DNA of 64,000 bases from positions 10,444 through 74,443 of the forward strand of contig NZ_JALDTZ010000010.1 in assembly GCF_023109105.1 (NCBI RefSeq), written 5' to 3'. Below, piece after piece: positions 48,782-56,538 of this stretch (position 1 is the first letter of the stretch; each line of letters begins with the position of its first letter). The notes beneath the pieces were generated by a model. The model had not been told where the DNA came from. It made no database searches and worked only from the letters and a program-made list of their open reading frames with translations. Source of the DNA: Streptococcus mitis. GTDB taxonomy: Bacteria > Bacillota > Bacilli > Lactobacillales > Streptococcaceae. The translations under genes were made by a program, and so were the position numbers.

Positions 48782-49567
48782 TTATTTTCCTGTAAATTTA
48801 GGTCTTCTTCTCTCTGAATGAGCCCGAACTCCCTCTTTGAAATCCTCTGTTTGCGCTAGTGATTCCTGTAGGTTCAGTTCTAAAGCGGCATAATCTTGCC
48901 AATCTTTAAATTGGCTCTCCCAAACTAACTTCTTAATGGCAGCATAAGAATTAGCTGAGCCACGTCTTAATTTTTTAAGAAGCTGTTCTCTGGTTTTTTC
49001 TAACTTATCAGCTTCAGAAATACGGTAAACCACACCCCACTCTAGAGCTTTTTCTGCGGTTAAAGCCTCTCCTGTCATGGCTAGTTGAGTAGCACGCGTC
49101 ACACCGATACTTCGACTCAAGAGATGAATTCCTCCTGCATCTGGCGCCAAACCAACTCCAACAAAGGCTTGGATAAATTTAGCCTTATCAGTCGCTAAAC
49201 AGAAATCTGCGGCAACAGCCATATTAGCTGCAGCACCTGCAACAGCCCCATCTACCTCCATTAAAACAGGTTTGGCTATTTGTTTAATTTTATACGAAAT
49301 AGTATTGACCAATTCTGCGATTTTCGTTAATGATGGAATATCATCCTCATCCACTGCCCGCTTCATCTCTACTAAATCTCCCCCAACTGAAAAGACTTTG
49401 CCATTCGCATTGATCAAGACAAAATGCACAGTTGGATTCTCTTCTGCCAAAGTCAGAGCATCTAAAATCTCCTCACACATAGGAATGTGGAAACCGTTAG
49501 CGACATCAGGACGGTTTAAAGTAATAATTGCCAAATCCTCTTCAATCTGATAAATAATATGTTCCAT
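48782..49567 (-). CDS. fabM: Trans-2-decenoyl-ACP isomerase
   Basis: This streptococcal enzyme makes cis-3-decenoyl-ACP, the branch point to unsaturated fatty acids. The 261-residue crotonase-fold protein has the oxyanion-hole segments [10 protein letters not shown] (about 56-65) and [32 protein letters not shown] is typical of the family. It is the first gene of the cluster and is followed by the separate fabT promoter. Its own promoter appears to lie beyond a BOX repeat inserted 31 bp before the start codon. Confidence 0.93.
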   Translation of the reverse strand: MEHIIYQIEEDLAIITLNRPDVANGFHIPMCEEILDALTLAEENPTVHFVLINANGKVFSVGGDLVEMKRAVDEDDIPSLTKIAELVNTISYKIKQIAKPVLMEVDGAVAGAAANMAVAADFCLATDKAKFIQAFVGVGLAPDAGGIHLLSRSIGVTRATQLAMTGEALTAEKALEWGVVYRISEADKLEKTREQLLKKLRRGSANSYAAIKKLVWESQFKDWQDYAALELNLQESLAQTEDFKEGVRAHSERRRPKFTGK

Positions 49568-49597
49568 CTGGACTCCTTTTTGTTTGATAAGCAGTTT

Positions 49598-49746
49598 ATA
49601 CTCTTCGAAAATCTCTTCAAACCACGTCAGCTTCGCCTTGCCGTATATATGTTACTGACTTCGTCAGTTCTATCCACAACCTCAAAACCGTGTTTTGAGC
49701 AACTTACGGCTAGCTTCCTAGTTTGCTCTTTGATTTTCATTGAGCA
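49598..49746 (+). repeat. BOX element (boxA-boxB-boxC), copy 4
   Basis: It has the standard boxA, boxB (hairpin CTGACTTCGTCAG) and boxC, ending TTTTCATTGAGCA. The orientation is opposite to fabM. It lies between the best fabM promoter (49767-49795) and the fabM RBS, so it would be in the fabM leader RNA. Confidence 0.92.
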
Positions 49747-49766
49747 TTAAATTATTTTATTTTCAA

Positions 49767-49795
49767 AGTATATCTTTTTTAGGAGTGGAAAGCAA
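49767..49795 (-). promoter_or_regulatory. Predicted fabM promoter upstream of the BOX
   Basis: On the minus strand TTGCTT (49790-49795), 17 bp and TATACT (49767-49772). It would give a leader of about 190 nt that includes the whole BOX. The rest of the 360-bp gap (to 49927) holds a hairpin-like stretch and the aspartate kinase promoter. Confidence 0.55.
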
Positions 49796-49869
49796 GAAAA
49801 AATCGACTGAAAGTGTCTCAGCCGATTAGAAAAGCTCGCTTTATCCTAGAAAGCATCTTATTTTCTTCA

Positions 49870-49898
49870 TTGAAAAAAGCCTTCCTTTCTGCTATAAT
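49870..49898 (+). promoter_or_regulatory. Aspartate kinase promoter
   Basis: TTGAAA (49870-49875), a 17-bp spacer and TATAAT with an upstream TGC (49893-49898), 30 bp before the start codon; the RBS is TTTAGGAG. Confidence 0.72.
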
Positions 49899-49927
49899 CG
49901 TATAAAATACTTACTTTAGGAGTTCTT

Positions 49928-51292
49928 ATGAAGGTTGTTAAATTTGGAGGTAGTTCTCTTGCCTCTGCTAGTCAATTAGAAAAAGTTTTAAACATCGTAA
50001 AAAGCGATTCAGAGCGTCGTTTTGTAGTCGTTTCTGCGCCTGGTAAACGCAATGCTGAAGATACTAAGGTTACGGATGCCTTGATTAAATACTACCGTGA
50101 TTATGTTGCTGGTAACGATATTAGCAAGAGCCAAAACTGGATTATCAACCGCTATGCTGCTATGGTTAGTGAATTGGGACTGAAACCAGCTGTGCTAGAC
50201 AAAATTTCAAAAAGCATTCGCGCCTTGGCCAGTCTTCCTATCGAAGAAAATGAATTTCTCTACGATACTTTCCTAGCAGCCGGTGAAAATAACAATGCCA
50301 AATTGATTGCTGCATATTTTAACCAAAACGGTATCGATGCACGCTATGTTCACCCTAGAGAAGCTGGGATTGTGGTAACAAGTGAACCGGGCAACGCTCG
50401 CATCGTGCCATCAAGTTATGACAAGATTGAAGAATTGACAAATACAAATGAAGTCCTTGTCATTCCTGGTTTCTTTGGAGTTACTAAAGAGAATCAAATC
50501 TGTACTTTCTCACGTGGAGGTTCAGACATTACAGGTTCTATCATTGCTGCAGGTGTAAAAGCCGACCTCTATGAAAACTTTACAGACGTTGATGGTATCT
50601 TTGCAGCTCACCCTGGTATTATCCATCAACCACACTCAATCCCTGAGTTGACCTACCGTGAAATGCGTGAGTTGGCCTATGCAGGATTCTCAGTCCTTCA
50701 TGACGAAGCCCTTCTTCCTGCCTACCGTGGAAAAATTCCTCTGGTTATCAAGAATACCAACAACCCTGACCATCCAGGTACTCGTATCGTTCTAAAACAT
50801 AGTAGTGATGAATTCCCAGTTGTGGGAATTGCTGGTGACTCAGGCTTTGTCAGCATCAACATGTCGAAATACCTCATGAACCGCGAGGTCGGATTTGGTC
50901 GCAAGGTTCTGCAAATCCTTGAAGACCTTAACATCGGTTGGGAACATATGCCAACAGGTATCGACGATCTTTCTATCATTCTCCGTTCTCGTGAACTAAC
51001 TCCTATCAAGGAAGAAGAAATCCTTCGTCAGTTGGTTCAAAAGGCTGAGGTAGACCATGCAGAAATTGAACACGACCTTTCTATCATTATGATTGTTGGA
51101 GAAAAAATGAAGAGTCATATCGGAGTAACTGCTACTGCGACACGAGCTCTATCTGAAAACAAGATCAACATCCAGATGATGTCTCAAGGTTCTAGTGAAG
51201 TTTCTATCATGTTTGTTGTCAATAAAGACCAAGAAAAAGCAGCAATCAAAGCCCTCTACAATGCCTTTTTCGGTGAAAGTAAGGAAGACTAA
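49928..51292 (+). CDS. Aspartate kinase (monofunctional)
   Basis: It phosphorylates aspartate at the head of the lysine, threonine, methionine and diaminopimelate pathways. The 454-residue protein opens MKVVKFGGSSLASASQ. The kinase domain contains SRGGSDITGSIIA, and two ACT domains occupy about 310-450, the likely sites of feedback control by lysine or threonine. It is longer than class II B. subtilis enzymes because of an insert after residue 50. No leader attenuator is seen. Confidence 0.93.
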   Translation: MKVVKFGGSSLASASQLEKVLNIVKSDSERRFVVVSAPGKRNAEDTKVTDALIKYYRDYVAGNDISKSQNWIINRYAAMVSELGLKPAVLDKISKSIRALASLPIEENEFLYDTFLAAGENNNAKLIAAYFNQNGIDARYVHPREAGIVVTSEPGNARIVPSSYDKIEELTNTNEVLVIPGFFGVTKENQICTFSRGGSDITGSIIAAGVKADLYENFTDVDGIFAAHPGIIHQPHSIPELTYREMRELAYAGFSVLHDEALLPAYRGKIPLVIKNTNNPDHPGTRIVLKHSSDEFPVVGIAGDSGFVSINMSKYLMNREVGFGRKVLQILEDLNIGWEHMPTGIDDLSIILRSRELTPIKEEEILRQLVQKAEVDHAEIEHDLSIIMIVGEKMKSHIGVTATATRALSENKINIQMMSQGSSEVSIMFVVNKDQEKAAIKALYNAFFGESKED

Positions 51293-51294
51293 TC

Positions 51295-51666
51295 ATGGCC
51301 CAATCACTTAATAAAACAGTGCTCCTCAATACCACAGGAACTTCCTACCTCTCTATAGCTGGGAAAGTTGGGAAATTCCTTGTCGGAGATCAGGCTCTGG
51401 AATTTTACCCAGATGTTAATGTCGAACAATTTATCCAGATTCCTTGGAGCCATATCAATCAGATTGGAGCCAATGTCACTGGTCGCAAAATCAGTCGCCA
51501 CTTCGAAGTTTTTACAGATCGAGGAAAATTCCTCTTTGCGTCAAAAGATTCAGGTGCCATTCTCAAAATTGCACGCGAAAAATTGGGCAATGACAAGGTC
51601 GTCAAGCTTCCGACCCTGATTCAGACCATTGGTCAAAAATTTAAAAATCTATTTGCAAAAAAATAG
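51295..51666 (+). CDS. DUF956 family protein (ManO-like)
   Basis: The 123-residue protein belongs to DUF956, whose members are often encoded in or near mannose PTS operons and called ManO, a supposed mannose regulator. It reads TVLLNTTGTSYLSIAGKVGKF-like near the start and is soluble with a predicted beta-rich fold. Here it follows aspartate kinase by 2 nt and not a PTS operon, so co-transcription with the kinase is likely and its function is unknown. The promoter of the serS T-box lies in its last codons. Confidence 0.78.
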   Translation: MAQSLNKTVLLNTTGTSYLSIAGKVGKFLVGDQALEFYPDVNVEQFIQIPWSHINQIGANVTGRKISRHFEVFTDRGKFLFASKDSGAILKIAREKLGNDKVVKLPTLIQTIGQKFKNLFAKK

Positions 51667-51681
51667 AAAGTTTAGTATAAT
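51653..51681 (+). promoter_or_regulatory. serS (T-box) promoter
   Basis: TTGCAA (51653-51658), 17 bp and TATAAT (51676-51681). It overlaps the end of the DUF956 coding sequence. The predicted start is at about 51688. Confidence 0.75.
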
Positions 51682-51687
51682 CATAGA

Positions 51688-51866
51688 AACGGATAAGTAG
51701 GTTATTCCCTTCTTTCAGAAAGTCTGCGGGTGCTGCGAGCAGATAGAGGAGTTAATTGAAATTCTACCGTTGTTTTAAATCAAATACACAATCAAGTGCA
51801 CATCTGTGAAGTTGGATGGAACCGTGGCTCTGCCACTCCAACGCTTTGTCAGGTGTGCTTTTTTCA
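51688..51866 (+). promoter_or_regulatory. T-box riboswitch, serine-type, controlling serS
   Basis: Stem I is closed by AACGG/CCGTT (51688-51692 with 51767-51771). The internal AGTAG and the apical GGGTGCTGCGA are standard T-box features. The likely specifier is TCT (51763-51765, Ser), preceded by GAAAT and followed by A. The T-box proper is TGGATGGAACCGTGGC (51813-51828). The terminator GCACATCTG/CAGGTGTGC with a T run ends at about 51866. Uncharged tRNA-Ser should stabilise the antiterminator and raise SerRS synthesis. Confidence 0.9.
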
Positions 51867-51881
51867 TATAAAGGAGGACTT

Positions 51882-53156
51882 ATGTTAGATATCAAACGAA
51901 TTCGTACAGACTTTGAAGCTGTCGCTGAAAAATTGGCTACACGAGGTGTAGACGCTGCTATCTTAAATGAGATGAAAGAAATCGATGCTAAACGTCGTGA
52001 CATCTTAGTCAAGGTTGAAACCCTCAAGGCAGAGCGTAACACAGTTTCTGCTGAGATTGCCCAAGCTAAGCGCAATAAAGAAAATGCAGATGACAAGATT
52101 GCTGCCATGCAAAATCTATCTGCTGAGGTTAAAGCCTTGGATGCCGAATTGGCTGAAATCGATGCTAAATTGACAGAATTTACCACTACTCTTCCAAACA
52201 TCCCAGCTGACAGCGTTCCTGTTGGGGCTGACGAAGACGACAATGTGGAAGTTCGCCGTTGGGGTACTCCACGCGAATTTGACTTCGAACCAAAAGCCCA
52301 CTGGGATCTTGGTGAAGACCTTGGTATTCTTGACTGGGAACGCGGTGGTAAGGTAACAGGAGCTCGCTTCCTCTTCTATAAAGGTCTCGGTGCTCGTTTG
52401 GAACGTGCCATCTACAACTTTATGTTGGATGAACATGGAAAAGAAGGCTATACTGAAGTCATCACGCCTTACATGGTTAACCATGATTCAATGTTTGGTA
52501 CTGGTCAATATCCAAAATTCAAGGAAGATACTTTTGAATTGAGCGACAGCAATTACGTCCTTATTCCTACAGCTGAAGTTCCTCTAACAAACTACTACCG
52601 TGATGAAATCCTGGACGGTAAAGACCTGCCAATCTACTTCACTGCTATGAGTCCATCATTCCGTTCTGAGGCTGGTTCAGCTGGTCGTGATACTCGTGGC
52701 TTGATTCGCTTGCACCAATTCCACAAGGTTGAAATGGTTAAATTTGCCAAACCAGAAGAGTCATACGAAGAATTGGAAAAGATGACAGCCAACGCTGAAA
52801 ACATCCTTCAAAAACTCAACTTGCCATACCGTGTAGTTGCTCTTTCTACAGGAGACATGGGCTTCTCAGCTGCCAAGACTTACGACTTGGAGGTTTGGAT
52901 CCCAGCACAAAATACCTACCGTGAAATCTCAAGCTGTTCAAATACAGAAGATTTCCAAGCACGTCGTGCCCAAATCCGTTATCGTGACGAAGCAGATGGT
53001 AAGGTTAAACTTCTCCACACCTTGAACGGTTCTGGACTTGCTGTTGGACGTACCGTTGCTGCTATTCTTGAAAACTATCAAAACGAAGATGGTTCTGTTA
53101 CTATTCCTGAAGTCCTTCGTCCATACATGGGTGGAGCTGAAGTTATCAAACCATAA
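51882..53156 (+). CDS. serS: Seryl-tRNA synthetase
   Basis: It charges tRNA-Ser. The 424-residue class II synthetase has an N-terminal coiled-coil arm (about 25-105) that binds the long variable arm of tRNA-Ser. The class II motifs are motif 2 ([21 protein letters not shown] region) and motif 3 ([16 protein letters not shown]). The ATG at 51882 follows AAAGGAGG. An in-frame ATG at 51816 lies within the T-box antiterminator and is not the start. Confidence 0.97.
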   Translation: MLDIKRIRTDFEAVAEKLATRGVDAAILNEMKEIDAKRRDILVKVETLKAERNTVSAEIAQAKRNKENADDKIAAMQNLSAEVKALDAELAEIDAKLTEFTTTLPNIPADSVPVGADEDDNVEVRRWGTPREFDFEPKAHWDLGEDLGILDWERGGKVTGARFLFYKGLGARLERAIYNFMLDEHGKEGYTEVITPYMVNHDSMFGTGQYPKFKEDTFELSDSNYVLIPTAEVPLTNYYRDEILDGKDLPIYFTAMSPSFRSEAGSAGRDTRGLIRLHQFHKVEMVKFAKPEESYEELEKMTANAENILQKLNLPYRVVALSTGDMGFSAAKTYDLEVWIPAQNTYREISSCSNTEDFQARRAQIRYRDEADGKVKLLHTLNGSGLAVGRTVAAILENYQNEDGSVTIPEVLRPYMGGAEVIKP

Positions 53157-53161
53157 AAAAT

Positions 53162-53191
53162 AAGGTTTAGCTATTTCTAGCTAGACCTTTT
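53162..53191. terminator. Bidirectional terminator between serS and the TDT transporter gene
   Basis: AGGTTTAGCT pairs with AGCTAGACCT around a short loop, with an A tract to the left and a T tract to the right. Confidence 0.82.
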
Positions 53192-54080
53192 TTCGTAACC
53201 AAATCAGATAAGTACCTAAAACAAAGAATAAAATAGTTAGGCATATAACGGTTTCAGCCAGTACCAGATAATCCAAGAATGGAAGTTTCAAGATCCCCTG
53301 AGCCATCTTGAGCGAAGTAGCTGTGATAATGGTTGGGAAGGTTAAGGCTGAAAAAGCTGGTTGAAAGCCTTGTTTTAAAATATTGGGCAGGCGAGTCAAA
53401 ACAAAGAAAAAGAAGGATTGAGACGCCAAAATCATGGCAATCAAGAGCCAAGTCGGTAGGCTGGCTCCTCCAACTCGAACTAGGGAAGCCAAGAGTAGAG
53501 AGAAAGGAGCACAATAGATTCCTTCCTGTCCAAGCATAGCTACAGGGAGTGGATGTTTCTTTAAATCACTATAAATAAGGGGATAAAGATAGAAGGTAAG
53601 GAGAAAACCAAAACTCAAGGTTGCATAGGCAATCTCGATAATGCCTACCAGAGGATAGGTCAAGGCTGCCACAGCTATCCCCACATAGAGCACCGTCCAG
53701 CTAGGAGTTGCATTGACCCTCCGACCCGGACAGGCAAATTTGATGGTGAAAGTAGCAATCAAGGCCAAATCCAAGAGAAATGAAAACCACCAGAGCCCCT
53801 GCGCTAGCAAAGGAAGATTAGGGAAGATGCGAAAGACATAAGTCGATAAAATCATCCCAGCCATGGGAAAGGTCGCCATTCCTGATAAAAGAGGAGGCTT
53901 GGTCAATTCTTGCTTGGTTTCCTTCCAACTAAGTAAATGCAGAATTAGAAAGTAAATCCACAAAATCAAACCTGTCAGACTAAACAGATGGGACAGAACT
54001 GGCAACGTATCTAAAATAAGATTTCCAGCTCCTGCCAAACCTAGCAAACAACCAGAAAATACCAAGGGGAGTTTTTTCAT
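53181..54080 (-). CDS. TDT-family (TehA/SLAC1-like) transporter
   Basis: The product is a 299-residue membrane protein with ten predicted helices, the number typical of the tellurite-resistance/dicarboxylate transporter (TDT) family. It has the MATFPMAGMILSTY segment, where the family often has a P-x-x-x-x-M pattern, and a late FPTIITATSLK. Substrates in the family include tellurite, malate and small anions; none can be assigned. The start is the ATG at 54080, preceded by GGAGG; a TTG four codons upstream overlaps the RBS. Confidence 0.78.
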   Translation of the reverse strand: MKKLPLVFSGCLLGLAGAGNLILDTLPVLSHLFSLTGLILWIYFLILHLLSWKETKQELTKPPLLSGMATFPMAGMILSTYVFRIFPNLPLLAQGLWWFSFLLDLALIATFTIKFACPGRRVNATPSWTVLYVGIAVAALTYPLVGIIEIAYATLSFGFLLTFYLYPLIYSDLKKHPLPVAMLGQEGIYCAPFSLLLASLVRVGGASLPTWLLIAMILASQSFFFFVLTRLPNILKQGFQPAFSALTFPTIITATSLKMAQGILKLPFLDYLVLAETVICLTILFFVLGTYLIWLRKKV

Positions 54081-54140
54081 CCTAACCTCCAATAATCATG
54101 TTAGTTTCAGTATAGCATAAAAGCGCTTAAATGAGGGGAT

Positions 54141-54178
54141 AAAAAAAACGAAGTCCGATTATTTCAGACTTCATTTTT
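54141..54178 (-). terminator. Terminator after the AhpD-like gene
   Basis: GAAGTC (54150-54155) pairs with GACTTC (54167-54172). On the minus strand the hairpin is followed by a long T tract. Confidence 0.75.
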
Positions 54179-54192
54179 TACTCAGATATGAA

Positions 54193-54741
54193 TTAAGCAT
54201 AAGGTTGCAATTCTGGGTTAATTGGTGTATTGGCTAGGTTATTGGCATAGTTACAGAGACTTGCTAGGCTGACACCAAGAACCACATCCAAGGCATTTTG
54301 TTGAGTGTAGCCAGCTTCTAGAAACTCAGCCAAGGCTTCATCTCCTACACGACCCTTGGTATTGATAACCGCCAAGGTAAACTTAGCGAGGGTGTCTAAT
54401 CTAGGATCTGTTTCAATTGGAGTGCGATTGCGAAGAGCTTGCAGAAGGTCATCGTTCATCTGGATTTGTTTAATTGAAAAGGCTGTGTGACCTGCGACGC
54501 AGAAGGCACAACCATTGGTCACAGCTGCCGTGATTTGCACTACTTCGCGCTCAACGGGTGTCAGGCTGTTGCGACGGTTGATAGCACCGACTGTACGGTA
54601 AGCCTCTAAAGCAGTCGGTGCATTAGCCAAGAGACCGATTAGGTTGGGAATATAGCCATTGTTATCTTTTTCTACTGTTTCAAGAACTTCTTTCACTTCT
54701 GCTGGTGCTGATTCTACTGTATGGATTGTAAATGTTGTCAT
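54193..54741 (-). CDS. Carboxymuconolactone decarboxylase/AhpD-like protein
   Basis: The 182-residue all-helical protein contains the thioredoxin-like C-x-x-C motif of the AhpD branch in NGCAFCVAGHTAFS, with the nearby His. This suggests alkylhydroperoxidase or other thiol redox activity. The ATG at 54741 is chosen (7 nt after AGAGG); ATGs at 54744 and 54759 are alternatives. It has its own terminator and no obvious partner gene. Peroxide defence is inferred from the family, and the substrate is unknown. Confidence 0.85.
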   Translation of the reverse strand: MTTFTIHTVESAPAEVKEVLETVEKDNNGYIPNLIGLLANAPTALEAYRTVGAINRRNSLTPVEREVVQITAAVTNGCAFCVAGHTAFSIKQIQMNDDLLQALRNRTPIETDPRLDTLAKFTLAVINTKGRVGDEALAEFLEAGYTQQNALDVVLGVSLASLCNYANNLANTPINPELQPYA

Positions 54742-54844
54742 CATAAAACCTCTTTTCATTTTGTTGAAATCTAGTCTATCACAGATTCTATACCGTGTAT
54801 AATATATATTTTAAATTGCACCGATAGAAATTTTTTATGAAAGA

Positions 54845-54871
54845 AAGAAAATCACACGCGATGTGTGATTC
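54845..54871 (-). terminator. Terminator after the AGCS transporter gene
   Basis: AATCACAC and GTGTGATT pair over 8 bp with a 5-nt loop, 2 nt beyond the stop codon. A T-rich stretch follows on the minus strand. Confidence 0.78.
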
Positions 54872-54873
54872 CA

Positions 54874-56196
54874 TTATTTATTAAAATACTTTTTAGTTTC
54901 AGCAATAACGACTGGTGATAAAACTAAGAGGGCAATCAAGTTTGGCAGAGCCATCAATGCATTGACAATATCCGCGATAATCCAAACCATATCCAACTCG
55001 ATAAATCCTCCCAACAAGACCATGAGTACAAAGACCACACGGTAGAGCCAGATAAAGCGAACCCCAAAGAGAAACTCAAAACAACGTTCCCCGTAATAGT
55101 TCCAACCTAGAATCGTTGTAAAGGCAAAGAGCACAAGGAAGATGGTCAAGAGGGCAGGTCCAAAGTGTGAAAAGACTGTTGAGAAGGCTGACTGAGTCAA
55201 GGCAACCCCATTTAAATCGCCACTCCAAACACCAGTTACCAAGATGGTCAAACCAGTTAGAGTACAAATGATGAGGGTATCAATAAAGGTCCCTGTCATG
55301 GAAATCAAACCTTGCTCTACTGGTTCATTTGTCTTAGCCGCAGCAGCTGCAATGGGAGCAGAACCCAGACCAGATTCGTTTGAGAAGACACCACGCGCCA
55401 CACCATTTTGGATAGCCATCCGAATGCTAGCACCAGCAAATCCACCTACCGCAGCAACCGGACTAAAAGCGGATGTCAAGATTAAAGCGATTGTAGCAGG
55501 GAGTTTTCCAATATTAAAGATAATAACTGTAAGTGTTCCCAAAATATAAATGATAGCCATAAAAGGAACAACAGTAGTTGAAACCTTAGAAATAGACTTG
55601 AGCCCGCCAAAAACAGCAATTGCTACAAAGATAGACAACACGAGAGCCGTGATAGCTGGCGAAATAGTCGTTGTATTTTGGATAGATTCTGTAATCGAGT
55701 TGACTTGGGTGAAGGTTCCGATTCCCAACAAAGCTACTAGAACACCTGCCAGGGCAAAGAAGATGGCAAGTGGTCGCCACTTTTCTCCCATCCCTAGAAG
55801 GATATAGTGCATGGGACCTCCTGCAACAGCACCGTTATCGTCTTTAGTTCTGTATTTAATAGCTAATAAACCTTCCGCATACTTGGTTGCCATTCCAAAG
55901 AAAGCAGCCATCCACATCCAAAAGAGGGCCCCTGGGCCACCGACCTTGATAGCCGTCGCCACCCCGATAATATTTCCCGTACCAACTGTCGCTGCTAGGG
56001 CTGTACACAAGGCCGCAAAACTGGATACATCCCCATGCCCCTTATCCTTGATAAAAATAAGCTGGAAGGCCTTGGGCAGACGCAAAACCTGCAAGAGTCC
56101 TAGCCGGGCAGTTAGGTAAATCCCTGTTCCGACCAATAAAATCAAGAGTGGAGGCCCCCAAGCAAAAGCATCAATTGATTTAAGCAATTCTAACAT
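54874..56196 (-). CDS. Alanine/glycine:cation symporter (AGCS family)
   Basis: The 440-residue membrane protein has about ten helices. The family signature segments are TAARLGLLQVLRLPKAF, ATVGTGNIIGVATAI, MWMAAFFGMATKYAEGLLA and GLGSAPIAAAAAKTNEP. Sodium-coupled uptake of alanine or glycine is typical. The leader of this gene carries a glycine riboswitch, so glycine is a likely substrate. It has its own promoter and terminators at both ends of the coding region. Confidence 0.93.
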   Translation of the reverse strand: MLELLKSIDAFAWGPPLLILLVGTGIYLTARLGLLQVLRLPKAFQLIFIKDKGHGDVSSFAALCTALAATVGTGNIIGVATAIKVGGPGALFWMWMAAFFGMATKYAEGLLAIKYRTKDDNGAVAGGPMHYILLGMGEKWRPLAIFFALAGVLVALLGIGTFTQVNSITESIQNTTTISPAITALVLSIFVAIAVFGGLKSISKVSTTVVPFMAIIYILGTLTVIIFNIGKLPATIALILTSAFSPVAAVGGFAGASIRMAIQNGVARGVFSNESGLGSAPIAAAAAKTNEPVEQGLISMTGTFIDTLIICTLTGLTILVTGVWSGDLNGVALTQSAFSTVFSHFGPALLTIFLVLFAFTTILGWNYYGERCFEFLFGVRFIWLYRVVFVLMVLLGGFIELDMVWIIADIVNALMALPNLIALLVLSPVVIAETKKYFNK

Positions 56197-56221
56197 TTTC
56201 TTCTCCTATCTTTTCAACCCC

Positions 56222-56254
56222 AAAAGAAAGAGCACATGCAAGATACATGTACTC
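56222..56254 (-). terminator. Riboswitch expression-platform terminator
   Basis: On the minus strand GAGTACATG pairs with CATGTGCTC (one G-U), followed by TTTCTTTT. It lies between the glycine aptamer and the transporter RBS, so it is the likely on/off element. Confidence 0.75.
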
Positions 56255-56293
56255 TGGAATGCTTAGATAAATGCTAAAAAGCGGTCTATCCTA

Positions 56294-56376
56294 GCTCTGT
56301 CCTTTTACCTGAGAGTTTGAGCAGTTACCTGCCTTGCCCCTTCGGTGCCTTTACGGTCTCTCCAGAGTTCCGTCCA
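56294..56376 (-). promoter_or_regulatory. Glycine riboswitch (single aptamer)
   Basis: On the minus strand the conserved core elements run in order: GGACGGAACTCTGGAGAGA, GCACCGAAGGGGCAA, then CTCTCAGGTAAAAGGACAGAG-like sequence split across the aptamer end. These are the highly conserved nucleotides of the gcvT/glycine RNA. Only one full aptamer is present, followed by the terminator at 56222-56254. It controls the AGCS transporter gene. A consensus promoter lies upstream. Confidence 0.92.
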
Positions 56377-56451
56377 TTTACAGTCATGGAAAATCAAACG
56401 ATTTCCCACTTCTATTAAACTTCATTCGGTGTTGGTATTTAATTGATTCTT

Positions 56452-56480
56452 ATTTTACAAAAAATGTTGGCTTTTGTCAA
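56452..56480 (-). promoter_or_regulatory. Promoter of the riboswitch-AGCS unit
   Basis: On the minus strand TTGACA (56475-56480), 17 bp and TAAAAT (56452-56457). The transcript would start near 56445 and carry a leader of about 250 nt. Confidence 0.75.
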
Positions 56481-56538
56481 TGTTTTAATTAGTAAAAATT
56501 AGTTCAGCAGTTTTTACTTTATAAAGTCCGAAATACTG

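Noticed and set aside
51816..51881. N-terminal extension of serS by 22 codons to an in-frame ATG
   Set aside because: This segment is the T-box antiterminator and terminator; the ATG at 51882 has a strong AAAGGAGG and the conserved protein start.
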